This document shows positions 7,750 through 15,890 of a stretch of DNA of 64,000 bases, piece after piece. This DNA is from an uncultured Bacilli bacterium (GTDB lineage Bacteria > Bacillota_I > Bacilli_A > RF39 > UBA660): NCBI GenBank assembly GCA_934098565.1, contig CAKOON010000002.1:62001-126000 (forward strand), written 5' to 3'. The position numbers and the translations under genes are program-made. Under the pieces are notes generated by a model. That model was not told where the DNA came from. It made no database searches and was given only the letters and a program-made list of their open reading frames with translations. Within the stretch, counting starts at the first letter, position 1, and every line of letters begins with the position of its first letter.

Positions 7750-7792
7750 GATGACCATAGATATGGTATAATTATCTAATACGGGTGATTAT

Positions 7793-8905
7793 ATGAATAT
7801 TGAAAAAATTGGACAATTTTTAAAAGCTTTAAGAAAAGAAAGAAATTTAACTCAAGACCAACTGGCGGAATATTTAAATTTTGACCGTACTGTTATATCT
7901 AAATGGGAATGCGGCCGCAAACTCCCAACAGTTGAAAACTTTGATGCTTTAGCCAAATTTTATAACGTAAGTATTAATGAACTTGTATATGGCGAAAGAA
8001 TGAATAAGGAAAATGCTAAAGAGATTAAAAGAATACCTATCAAAATAATGAGTGAAAGTCAAAGAATAATACACCGTGTTTACACAGGTTGCATTATGAC
8101 TATATTATCTGCTGTCTTTATCGTCTTAATTTGTTATTTTCTTTCAAATTATAATTCTATAAAAGTATATCGTGTTGGTGGTTCCACTGATAATTATGTT
8201 GTAAAAAATACTTTAATGATTATTTCTAAACATCGTTCTTATTTGAATTTTGGTGAGATTGATATTATTGGCGATGAAGGGGAAACTATTTCTTATGATA
8301 ATTATGAATTATATGTTAAGAATGGTGATACTAGAATCATTCTTGCCAGTCGTGAAGATGGCGACTTAGTTGAAGGCTTAGAAAAAATTGATAATTATTT
8401 AAATTTTAATAATATTAATAAATTTATTAATAATATCTATGTTGATATTTATGATGATAATGCTAATATTATAACTATTAAGCTAGATGCTACTTTAGAG
8501 ATGACAAATAATAAAGTATTCTATATAAATGATGAAGATGCTAGTAATACTGAAAATACCAAAATTAGTTTAAAAGGTAAATCTCTTCCTAATTTTGTTA
8601 GAAAGAATTTTAAGTATGATGAGTCTAAAGAGTTGTACACTTATTCTGAAATTATAGACGGTGAGAATGTTGACTTTGAATATGATGCAAATGCAAAAGT
8701 AATAAATATTTATGAAAATAATTTAAGATATTATTATGAAGTCGGCAGTAAATTATTGGCTGTTTATTCAAGTATAGATTCAAATTCAAAAAAGGTTTTA
8801 GTTTATAATCTTAAATTGAAAGAAGTATTAGCTAGTAGCGATGAGTACTCAGAATTATATCGTAATAATTTTGAAAAATATTATGAAAAAATATTCAAAA
8901 ATTAA
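7793..8905 (+). CDS. Membrane-tethered XRE-family HTH regulator
   Basis: The 370-residue protein starts with a Cro/C1-type helix-turn-helix (residues 7-62; LKALRKERNLTQDQLAEYL, then VISKWECGRKLPTVENFDAL), continues through a linker, has one membrane segment (about residues 103-122, CIMTILSAVFIVLICYFLS) and ends in a 240-residue Asn/Asp-rich outer domain I do not recognise. This layout suggests a one-component transmembrane regulator that senses something outside the cell. The ribosome site is GGGTGA upstream of ATG 7793. The neighbouring secreted protein gene at 8979 begins just after its terminator and is an obvious candidate target, but no operator could be identified. Confidence 0.75.
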   Translation: MNIEKIGQFLKALRKERNLTQDQLAEYLNFDRTVISKWECGRKLPTVENFDALAKFYNVSINELVYGERMNKENAKEIKRIPIKIMSESQRIIHRVYTGCIMTILSAVFIVLICYFLSNYNSIKVYRVGGSTDNYVVKNTLMIISKHRSYLNFGEIDIIGDEGETISYDNYELYVKNGDTRIILASREDGDLVEGLEKIDNYLNFNNINKFINNIYVDIYDDNANIITIKLDATLEMTNNKVFYINDEDASNTENTKISLKGKSLPNFVRKNFKYDESKELYTYSEIIDGENVDFEYDANAKVINIYENNLRYYYEVGSKLLAVYSSIDSNSKKVLVYNLKLKEVLASSDEYSELYRNNFEKYYEKIFKN

Positions 8906-8932
8906 AATGTGCCAAATTGGCACATTTTTTTC
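8905..8932 (+). terminator. Strong intrinsic terminator after the HTH regulator
   Basis: AAATGTGCC (8905-8913) and GGCACATTT (8919-8927) pair perfectly around AAATT, and the T-run extends to 8932. It overlaps the stop codon region of the upstream gene. Confidence 0.9.
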
Positions 8933-8978
8933 TGACACTTTATGCTACACTGAAATCGTAGAAAGGAGAAAGACATCT

Positions 8979-9725
8979 GTGAAAAAAATATTACCTTTAT
9001 TACTTCTATCTACTGCCGTAATTGGTGTAGGTGTGGTAAAAGTAAAAGCGGAAAGTGATAGTGCTTATTATACTAATCCAAATGGTATTAGTTTAACAGA
9101 AAAAGAATACGATTACATATTGAAAATGTATGATGAAAATTATTTGAAACTTATGAATCAGGAAGATTACGATATTCTTCAAAAAATGGATGTAAATAAC
9201 AGAGAAATTGAAATGGTTGTAAAAGAGCCTGATTACATTGGTTCAAGGTCAACTTACCTAGAAACAAATGCTAAAAAATTAGTAATCAGTAAATCATGCT
9301 ATAACGGTTTATGTTCTGTAACAATTGCCAATACATGGAAATATGAGCCAAAAGTTAAAAGTTATGATGTAATAGGTGCCATGTTAGTTGGAACAACTTT
9401 TGCAGATACAGATCATGTTACAATCTTCAAATTTGGTTCTACTAACCATGTATGTAATAATTATGTTAAAACATCAAATGGTGCTGGTTGTTCATACAAA
9501 ATAGCTTCTGGTTCTGGTGAGTCAATATACACTTCACAATTACTTGATGTTAAACCTGGTGGCAATGTTTACGGAAGTTATCAACATGCTGGCAAATCAG
9601 TTTCGCTAAGTACAAGTAAGAATTATAGATTCCATATCAATGGTTATGGCAATGTATTCCTATTTAATACCACAGCAGGCAAAGATGCATATGATGCGAT
9701 GGGTGGCGTCTATGTCGCACTATAA
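8979..9725 (+). CDS. Secreted protein of unknown function
   Basis: The start is GTG 8979, preceded by GAAAGGAG (8961-8968); a longer reading frame from 8841 would run through the regulator's 3' end and the terminator. The 248-residue product has a classical signal peptide (KKILPLLLLSTAVIGVGVVKVKA, cleavage after KA near residue 24). The mature part has an acidic helical N-terminal third and then a beta-rich region with four Cys (ISKSCYNGLCSV, NHVCNNYV, GAGCSYK). I recognise no family. Placement after a membrane-tethered regulator suggests co-regulation. No membrane anchor or sorting signal is seen, so it is probably released. Confidence 0.7.
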   Translation: MKKILPLLLLSTAVIGVGVVKVKAESDSAYYTNPNGISLTEKEYDYILKMYDENYLKLMNQEDYDILQKMDVNNREIEMVVKEPDYIGSRSTYLETNAKKLVISKSCYNGLCSVTIANTWKYEPKVKSYDVIGAMLVGTTFADTDHVTIFKFGSTNHVCNNYVKTSNGAGCSYKIASGSGESIYTSQLLDVKPGGNVYGSYQHAGKSVSLSTSKNYRFHINGYGNVFLFNTTAGKDAYDAMGGVYVAL

Positions 9726-10003
9726 AATTCAATGAACTTTGAATCAATAAAACCCGAAATATTATTTGATAAATTAACAAAATTTGGTTTCAGTTTAATT
9801 AATATTATAATGAAGCATATAGTTAGGGATTTTAGAAAGAAGGAATTGTCAACTTAAAACTCATACTTTAGAACATTCTGATAATAATATGTTAATTATG
9901 ATTCCAATTAAATTGGAACTCAAACAAATCAAAAGTCACAATATCATTCCAGAAACCCAAATCAAACCTGAATACTGTTGACTTTTGATTTTTTTGATGT
10001 TTA
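9726..10003. other. Gene-free interval with weak coding remnants
   Basis: No convincing gene. A 41-codon frame (9732-9857, starting MNFESIKPEILFDKL) and a following frame in another phase (about 9855-9981) each stay open briefly and might be pieces of one frameshifted gene. AATCAAAAGTCA (near 9930) can pair with TGACTTTTGATT (near 9980), followed by a T-run, as a possible terminator with a 40-nt loop. No family was recognised. Confidence 0.3.
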
Positions 10004-10036
10004 AAAAAATCTTACTCGAATTGAATAAGATTTTTT
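10004..10036 (-). terminator. Terminator of the RNase J gene (bidirectional shape)
   Basis: AAAAAATCTTA (10004-10014) pairs with TAAGATTTTTT (10026-10036). Read on the minus strand it follows the RNase J stop codon and ends in a U-run; it would also work from the plus strand. Confidence 0.8.
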
Positions 10037-10052
10037 GTCATTACTGTAATAC

Positions 10053-11726
10053 TTAATTTTTAGTAACTTCCATAATAACAGGAATGATAGTAGGTCTACG
10101 CCCAGTTAAATTGTTTATAAAAGGGTGAAGTTCTAAGATGATTGTGTTTCTTAAATCAACATAGTTATAATCATTATTACGTAAATAAGAATTAACTATA
10201 TCACTAATTTTTCTTTCAATAGCGCTTATTAACTCAATGTTTTCATTTACAAGAACAAATCCCCTTGTAGTTACATTAGGTTTAATTAACAACTTTTTAG
10301 TAATGGGATTAATATTTAAAATTGTTACTAAAATTCCATCTTTACTCATTAACTTACGGTCTTTTATAACAACTGAACCAATATCTCCAATTCTTGAACC
10401 ATCAACATAAACGTCGCCAGCTTGAATACTAGGCCCTCTATGAACACCATCTTTATCTAAGACCAAAGTATCACCATTTTGCATTACAAATGTATTTTCT
10501 GGTTTTACCCCACATAAAGTAGCTGTCTCAGCTTGTTTTTTTAACATACGATATTCACCATGCATTGGCATAAAATATTCTGGCTTAATTAATCTTAACA
10601 TTAATTTTTGCTCTTCTTGGTTAGCATGACCAGAAGTATGAACATTACTTAAATCTTGATTAGTAAATACTTTAACACCTTTTAAATATAATTTGTTAAT
10701 AACGTTGTTGATACTAGAAGCATTTCCTGGAATCGCACTTGATGAGAATACAACTAAATCATCGGGTAATAAACTAATTTGTTTGTGAGTGCCATTAGCA
10801 ATTCTTGATAAAGCTGCTAGAGGTTCACCTTGCGTTCCTGTACACAAAATACAAACTTCATTATGCTTCATATCTTTAGCTTGATTAGCATCAATAAATA
10901 TTGATTTATCTTTAATTAATTCATTATTAAGCGCAATTTCAATTGCGTTTTCCATTGAACGCCCGAAAGTTATAATCTTTCTATTATTAGCTTGGCAAGA
11001 CTCTATAATATGTTTTAAACGATAAATATTTGAGGCAAATGTTGCAATAATAACGCGACCATTGTGAGCACTAATAATATCTGTAATTTGTTCATCAACA
11101 ACTGATTCGCTCTTAGAAAAGCCTTCGCTTAGAGAGTTAGTTGAATCAGCCATTAAAAGTTTTACACCCTCACTACCAAGTTTAGCCATTTTATGGATAT
11201 TAGCCATTGGACCGATTGGTGTTAAATCAAACTTATAATCACCAGTTTCAAATATAATTCCGTTTGGCGTATGTAAAACAACCGCATAACTATCAGGAAT
11301 AGAGTGAGTGATACTAACAAACTCAATATTAAAATACTTCGTCTTAATATTATAATCTTCATTGATAATAATCATATTATCATAAGTAATGTTTCTGTCA
11401 ACTAATTTTTTTTGGATTAAATCCGCAGCAATCTTAGGAGCATAAATTACAGGTATTTCTACATTTTGAAGTAAAAATGATATACCACCAATATGGTCTT
11501 CATGACCGTGGGTTATAATTAACCCTTTTATTTTATCCATGTTTTCTTTTAAGAAAGTTGTATCTTGAATAACATAATCAACCCCTAAAAGGTCTGATTC
11601 TGGAAACATAACTCCTGCATCAATAATAAATATTTCATTGTTATGCATAAAAGCATACATATTTTTGCCGACTTCACCTAGTCCGCCTAGGGCTACTACA
11701 TAAGTAGCATCTTTTTCAAATTTCAT
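10053..11726 (-). CDS. rnjA: Ribonuclease J
   Basis: RNase J is a metallo-beta-lactamase/beta-CASP ribonuclease with endonuclease and 5'-3' exonuclease activity, central to mRNA decay and rRNA processing in Gram-positives. The 557-residue product is full length. It opens with VVALGGLGEVGKNMYAF, carries the zinc motif THGHEDHIGG near residue 75, SITHSIPDSYAVVLHT and ETGDYKFD, the beta-CASP ATFASNIYRLKHII region, and the late HTSGHANQEEQ and PMHGEYRML motifs. The assignment to J1 rather than J2 is a guess. It is monocistronic with its own promoter (TAGCAA/AGTATA on the plus strand, 11762-11790) and terminator. Confidence 0.95.
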   Translation of the reverse strand: MKFEKDATYVVALGGLGEVGKNMYAFMHNNEIFIIDAGVMFPESDLLGVDYVIQDTTFLKENMDKIKGLIITHGHEDHIGGISFLLQNVEIPVIYAPKIAADLIQKKLVDRNITYDNMIIINEDYNIKTKYFNIEFVSITHSIPDSYAVVLHTPNGIIFETGDYKFDLTPIGPMANIHKMAKLGSEGVKLLMADSTNSLSEGFSKSESVVDEQITDIISAHNGRVIIATFASNIYRLKHIIESCQANNRKIITFGRSMENAIEIALNNELIKDKSIFIDANQAKDMKHNEVCILCTGTQGEPLAALSRIANGTHKQISLLPDDLVVFSSSAIPGNASSINNVINKLYLKGVKVFTNQDLSNVHTSGHANQEEQKLMLRLIKPEYFMPMHGEYRMLKKQAETATLCGVKPENTFVMQNGDTLVLDKDGVHRGPSIQAGDVYVDGSRIGDIGSVVIKDRKLMSKDGILVTILNINPITKKLLIKPNVTTRGFVLVNENIELISAIERKISDIVNSYLRNNDYNYVDLRNTIILELHPFINNLTGRRPTIIPVIMEVTKN

Positions 11727-11761
11727 ATAATCCTTCTTTCAAGTTCCGTAAATGTAAGTAT

Positions 11762-11790
11762 AGTATAGCAAAAAATCTCTATTTTAGCAA
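11762..11790 (-). promoter_or_regulatory. Promoter of the RNase J gene
   Basis: On the minus strand, TTGCTA (complement of 11785-11790), 17-bp spacer, TATACT (complement of 11762-11767). The start lies about 30 bp upstream of the ATG. Confidence 0.7.
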
Positions 11791-11930
11791 TAAGCACAAT
11801 GTTACGACTAAATAAATTTCTAACTTCCCATTTTCATGATATTGGCAAACAAACTAACATAAATCGAATATTTTAATAAATAATGGCGGGAACTTTGCAT
11901 TTAATTCAGTTACTAAAAAAGCAATATAAA

Positions 11931-12287
11931 CTAAGTGATATTGCTGATAAAAGGAAAAGCACAAATTCCTTGTAAATAATCTTTTATAATATTGGCTAAA
12001 GTAAAATATTTATTATTATCTATCTCATTCATATAAAGAGCTAGGATATTTAAATAGTCCCGATAGACTATAGACATAACTTTTCTATCATTACAATTTA
12101 TTAACATGATGTTATAAAGTCTATTTAATTTATCAATCGTCGTAACTTGTTTAGAAAGGTAGCCTTCTAGGCGGGCAGAGGTACTAGCTTTGGCAACACT
12201 TATCATAGGATACTTGTCTACTATTTCTTTAGCTACTTGCAATACTCGTTCTTCTTCTAATAAATTACCATTATATTCATATTGCAT
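11931..12287 (-). CDS. Small alpha-helical protein coupled to the ClpX-like ATPase
   Basis: The 118-residue product from ATG 12287 (MQYEYNGNLLEEERVL) is predicted to be helical throughout, with no membrane segment or known motif. Its start lies one base after the stop codon of the ATPase gene (TAAAATG), which implies translational coupling; a longer version from GTG 12320 would overlap the ATPase and lacks a ribosome site. The adjacency suggests an adaptor or regulatory subunit of the ATPase. That is inference from gene order only. Confidence 0.6.
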   Translation of the reverse strand: MQYEYNGNLLEEERVLQVAKEIVDKYPMISVAKASTSARLEGYLSKQVTTIDKLNRLYNIMLINCNDRKVMSIVYRDYLNILALYMNEIDNNKYFTLANIIKDYLQGICAFPFISNIT

Positions 12288-12288
12288 T

Positions 12289-14070
12289 TTAACTTCGACT
12301 TCTTTCTTTAAAGGTTTCACTCGTGATTCTTAAGATATCTTTAGATGTTATATGGATTTCTTGGTCTTTTCCCAATAATATTTGTTCTAAGTATTCAGTT
12401 TTTATACTGCTGATAATAGTTTGAAGACTTCTAGCTCCTGTATTCAAGTCGTAAGCACTTTGAGCAATTAAATCATAAGCATCTTCATCAATGGTTAATA
12501 TTTTATTATTAGATGAGGCAATGGCCTTAAGACCGATTAAAGGACTTATTTCTGATTCCAATAAAATTTTCTTTAAGTCATTTTTACTATAATCCTTGGT
12601 ATGTAGAAAAGTGTTAAAGCGCCCGACTAACTCTTTTTCTAGACCCATATTTATTAAATCGGCTGGCGTAATCGTGTATTCTTTAGATTCGGTTGAAGTA
12701 ATTAAGGGGGTATTGAAACCTATTGGTTTTTGAATTTTGGTGTTAGTCTTAGTATTTCTTAAATTAGTTAAGGCCCCAAGACAAACAAACGTTAATTTAG
12801 AAGTATCAAACTCTACTTTAGCTCCTTCGTAGTCAACAGTATACTTGCCACCACCCAAAAAATCTAATAATTGGTGTTGGATAGCTTTTTTGACGACTAA
12901 ATCATTATTGCCAAAGTTCGTAATTTTATCAAATTCATCTAAAACAACGATTCCTTTTTCAGCTTTAAAAGGATTACCTTGGGCTTTAATTAATAAATCT
13001 TTTAAAATATCTGTTAAGTCACCACCCGCATAACCAGTTGTTGAATAATTAGTAATAGATGTAGCAACAAAGGGAACGTCTAGGACTTCAGCAATATCTT
13101 TAGTAATGGCGGTTTTACCGGTGCCACTGGGACCATCGATAAATATTATGGACCTAGTTCCACTGGGAACTTTACGTAATTCTGCAAGCTTTTGATTACT
13201 GATAAGATTTAAAAAGATATTTTTTACCGTTTCTTCTTGGCCAATGAATTTTTTTTCGATTGTTTCTAAATTCTTTTTAATATCGGCACTTTCTGATTCT
13301 TCGGAACTTCCCGGGATGGAGTTGGTATCACTAACTAAAGCATCTTTGGTAGCTTCTTTAGGAGTTGGCATTTTCGGCATAAGAGTAATCATGGAATCAT
13401 TGTTTCGTGAAGGCGCTGATACTCTGTTGCCATACGCATTAAATATAAAAGAAACTCGCGGTTGATTTAATTCTTCTTGCGAAAGTTCTTTATTTATCGG
13501 TTCATATGACCAGCTTTTTTCTAAGAAGCAAATATTTTTAACATAAGTTCTAAGTTTATTAAATAAACTATTTGGATTATTATAGACATCTTTACTTTTT
13601 TCTATAAATTTAAATTCTTCTATTACATTCTCATAATCCATAATATAATTTAAAATCAAAGCCGGACTTAAATAATTAATTTGTAGGTATCGCTTATCAT
13701 GAATACTAAATTTAGAAGTTTCACCCATGTTATTGGTAATTATTTTCATTACTTGTTTAACAGAATTGTCGCCATAAAATTGTTCATAGCTATTAACAAA
13801 AAAAGGAAATTTATTTGCTTTTACTTCGGCTGGATTGGTAATTCCTAAATCCGCATAAAATCTGGATAAATCTAAGTGATTAGTTCTCGCAAATTCTTCC
13901 AGTTGGGGTTCTTCTTGAAATGCTGCCACAAATAAAGATAAAGCTGCATAATGCAAGCCCAACGGACCAGCATGATTAAAGATATCAAGGGCTTTATTAA
14001 TATATTTTTTAGTATTTCCCGGCAAATTTTTATATTCATAATTTAAATTGTTACTCATTTCACTTATCAT
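12289..14070 (-). CDS. ClpX-like AAA+ unfoldase with a Clp-N-like N-terminal region
   Basis: The 593-residue protein has an N-terminal helical region (about 15-75; INKALDIFNHAGPLGLHYAA) that resembles the Clp-N repeat, a spacer of about 200 residues, and a ClpX-like AAA+ module from about residue 285. It has Walker A GPSGTGKT, Walker B IVVLDEFDKI, the TPADLINMGLEKELVGRFN segment typical of ClpX, and sensor-2 TGARSLQ. KPIGFN has the IGF form of the loop with which ClpX docks on ClpP. There is no N-terminal zinc finger. It is probably an ATP-driven protein unfoldase delivering substrates to ClpP. The combination of domains is unusual, so I leave the symbol empty. Upstream AGGAAGAG supports the ATG at 14070. 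Confidence 0.8.
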   Translation of the reverse strand: MISEMSNNLNYEYKNLPGNTKKYINKALDIFNHAGPLGLHYAALSLFVAAFQEEPQLEEFARTNHLDLSRFYADLGITNPAEVKANKFPFFVNSYEQFYGDNSVKQVMKIITNNMGETSKFSIHDKRYLQINYLSPALILNYIMDYENVIEEFKFIEKSKDVYNNPNSLFNKLRTYVKNICFLEKSWSYEPINKELSQEELNQPRVSFIFNAYGNRVSAPSRNNDSMITLMPKMPTPKEATKDALVSDTNSIPGSSEESESADIKKNLETIEKKFIGQEETVKNIFLNLISNQKLAELRKVPSGTRSIIFIDGPSGTGKTAITKDIAEVLDVPFVATSITNYSTTGYAGGDLTDILKDLLIKAQGNPFKAEKGIVVLDEFDKITNFGNNDLVVKKAIQHQLLDFLGGGKYTVDYEGAKVEFDTSKLTFVCLGALTNLRNTKTNTKIQKPIGFNTPLITSTESKEYTITPADLINMGLEKELVGRFNTFLHTKDYSKNDLKKILLESEISPLIGLKAIASSNNKILTIDEDAYDLIAQSAYDLNTGARSLQTIISSIKTEYLEQILLGKDQEIHITSKDILRITSETFKERSRS

Positions 14071-14205
14071 ACAACTCTTCCTATCCTAATAAAATAATAT
14101 CATAAATTGGTTTAAAGTACAATTAATGAAAAAGGAGAGTAGATTTATTTAAATGGTTGTGTGAAAATAAGTATTTACTGCTTATTTACTGCTTAAACTC
14201 CAAAT

Positions 14206-14228
14206 TAAAAAACCAACATTTCTGTTAG
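14206..14228 (-). terminator. Terminator of tRNA-Thr
   Basis: On the minus strand CTAACA-GAAA-TGTTGG (plus 14213-14228) forms a hairpin with a stable tetraloop followed by six Us (A-run 14206-14212). Confidence 0.75.
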
Positions 14229-14267
14229 TCATATATTTTTACTTGTTAACCAAGTCTTAAATCCTAA

Positions 14268-14341
14268 TGGTGCCCAATGTAAGAATCGAACTTACTTTTA
14301 ATCCTTACCATGGATTTGTAATACCATTATACTAAATGGGC
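14268..14341 (-). tRNA. tRNA-Thr(GGU)
   Basis: Read on the minus strand the cloverleaf is complete. The 7-bp acceptor stem (GCCCATT/ATTGGGC) has one U-U mismatch at positions 6:67, followed by a short D arm, anticodon stem AATCC/GGATT with loop ATGGTAA (anticodon GGU, threonine ACC/ACU), and T arm GTAAG-TTCGATT-CTTAC. Discriminator A and an encoded CCA follow. The discriminator and anticodon fit the T-box upstream of the threonyl-tRNA synthetase at 45 kb. Confidence 0.93.
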
Positions 14342-14417
14342 ATACATAAAATATATCATATAATTAAAACGCCCACAAGTATTTTTTTAGGAAACATATC
14401 ATACTGTAGGTGATTTT

Positions 14418-15209
14418 ATGGATATATTTTTAAATTTAAATGTCGTTTTACAGGCATTTATTGCCGCTACTTTTACTTTTTTGATTACATCTTTAGGCTC
14501 AGCTATTGTGTTTTGTTTTAAAAAAGTTAATAAAAACATTTCTGATATTATTCTTGGCATCTCTGCTGGTATTATGTTGGCAGCTTCTTATTTTTCCTTG
14601 TTAGGTCCTGCCATTGAAAGTGCTACTGCTTTTACTAATTTAACCTTTCTTTTGGTGTCTTTAGGCTTTTTCTTAGGAGGACTTTTATTATTTGGAACAG
14701 ACAAAATTTTTACAAAATTAATATCTAAAAAGAAAAAAAGAGAGAAATCAAAACATATTTTTCTCTTAGTAAGTTCAATTACTATTCATAACATTCCAGA
14801 AGGGTTATCTATTGGTGTTGCTTTTGGCTCTGTTTACTATGGTTTGACCGGCGCTACTACTTTAGCTGCTTTAGGACTAGCTTTAGGTATAGGACTTCAA
14901 AACTTTCCTGAAGGCTGTGCCGTTAGTCTTCCTTTAAGACAAGCTGGAATGTCCAGAACTAAAGCCTTTATCATCGGGGCTTTAAGTGGTATAGTTGAAC
15001 CAATCGCTGCTATCATAGGAGCTATCTTAGTTTTAAAAGTTCGATTTATCATGCCTATCTTACTTGCTTTTGCCGCCGGAGCCATGATTTATGTCGTTGT
15101 AGAAGAATTAATTCCTGAGTCGCAACAAAACACTAATAAAAATGTTATTACTCTTTATACCTTAGTAGGCTTTATAATCATGATGATATTAGATATTGCC
15201 TTGGGATAA
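14418..15209 (+). CDS. ZIP-family divalent metal transporter
   Basis: The 263-residue polytopic membrane protein imports zinc or related divalent metals. About eight hydrophobic segments are visible. The metal-binding signatures of ZIP transporters are intact: HNIPEGLSIG in TM4 (about residue 122), QNFPEG in TM5, and the downstream VEPIAAIIGA and EELIPES segments. A Lys-rich loop lies between TM3 and TM4 (KLISKKKKREKSKH), replacing the His-rich loop of many homologues. Start ATG 14418 follows AGGTGAT. It looks monocistronic, ending at a terminator at 15245-15280. Zinc is the usual substrate of this ZupT-like group, but specificity cannot be read from sequence. Confidence 0.9.
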   Translation: MDIFLNLNVVLQAFIAATFTFLITSLGSAIVFCFKKVNKNISDIILGISAGIMLAASYFSLLGPAIESATAFTNLTFLLVSLGFFLGGLLLFGTDKIFTKLISKKKKREKSKHIFLLVSSITIHNIPEGLSIGVAFGSVYYGLTGATTLAALGLALGIGLQNFPEGCAVSLPLRQAGMSRTKAFIIGALSGIVEPIAAIIGAILVLKVRFIMPILLAFAAGAMIYVVVEELIPESQQNTNKNVITLYTLVGFIIMMILDIALG

Positions 15210-15244
15210 GTTTACTAATAATGAAAATAATTAAAAACTTTGGG

Positions 15245-15280
15245 AAATTAGTCAATTTACTTTGGCTAATTTTCTTTTTT
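15245..15280 (+). terminator. Terminator after the ZIP transporter
   Basis: AAATTAGTCAA (15245-15255) pairs with TTGGCTAATTT (15262-15272) around TTTAC, then CTTTTTT. The 3' arm includes TTGGCT, which also serves as the -35 box of the next promoter. Confidence 0.75.
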
Positions 15281-15290
15281 ATTGTATAAT
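15262..15290 (+). promoter_or_regulatory. Promoter of the thioredoxin-like gene, nested in a terminator
   Basis: TTGGCT (15262-15267), 17-bp spacer, TATAAT (15285-15290). The -35 box is the 3' arm of the preceding terminator hairpin. Confidence 0.7.
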
Positions 15291-15308
15291 CGATTATGGA
15301 GGTAGAGT

Positions 15309-15848
15309 ATGAAAAAAATATGTAACTTATTAATTGCCCTTATTCTTTTAGTAGTTCCTGTTTGTTGTCTCGCAGAAGGTGAAAAAGAACCAGCTAACAT
15401 TTATATTTTTTATGGTAAAGGTTGTCCTCACTGTGAAGAATTTTTTACTTGGATTAAAAGTTTAAGCAAGACAGAGAAAGCCAAATTTAATTTAGTAAAG
15501 TATGAGACATGGTACAATACTACTAATAATGCTGCTTTAACAAAAGTAGCTGAACATTTTGGCGACGATAAATCAGAAGACGGTTATGGTGTACCTTATA
15601 TTATCATTGGTAAAACCCGTTTTAGTGGCTTTGGTGATACTAATAAAGACCAAGTTTTAACCGCCCTTGATAATTATTATAATCAAGAAGAACGTACTAA
15701 TTTAATTGAAGAATTAGGATTAGAAGTAGAAGCTGATGCTCCGGAGAAAGTAGAAAAAACCAAGACTGCTGTTGTTATAGCTGTTGTTTTTGCTATTTGT
15801 CTTGGGGCGGGTGCTCTAATTTATACAGTAAGCAAGTCAGAAGAGTGA
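15309..15848 (+). CDS. Membrane-anchored thioredoxin-fold protein with CPHC active site
   Basis: The 179-residue protein has a signal peptide (LLIALILLVVPVCCLA, cleavage near residue 24), a thioredoxin-like domain with YIFYGKGCPHCEEF (CxxC redox site near residue 43) and a cis-Pro motif GVPYIIIGKTRFSG. A linker and a C-terminal membrane segment (VVIAVVFAICLGAGALIYTV) follow. The domain would face outside the membrane and be anchored at its C-terminus, suggesting a role in disulfide or thiol exchange on exported proteins. Cys-containing secreted proteins are encoded in the window. A VKOR or DsbB-like partner is not seen nearby. Confidence 0.82.
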   Translation: MKKICNLLIALILLVVPVCCLAEGEKEPANIYIFYGKGCPHCEEFFTWIKSLSKTEKAKFNLVKYETWYNTTNNAALTKVAEHFGDDKSEDGYGVPYIIIGKTRFSGFGDTNKDQVLTALDNYYNQEERTNLIEELGLEVEADAPEKVEKTKTAVVIAVVFAICLGAGALIYTVSKSEE

Positions 15849-15890
15849 TTTGCTTACTTTTAAAAAACAACAAGAAGGTAGGAAAAAATT

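Noticed and set aside
8841..8978. N-terminal extension of the secreted protein gene
   Set aside because: It would run through the HTH gene's 3' end and a perfect terminator; the signal peptide begins at GTG 8979 with its own ribosome site.
14170..14200. Short direct repeat of ATTTACTGCTT beside tRNA-Thr as a possible attachment site
   Set aside because: Only two short copies, not matching the tRNA 3' end, and no integrase or foreign gene block next to it.
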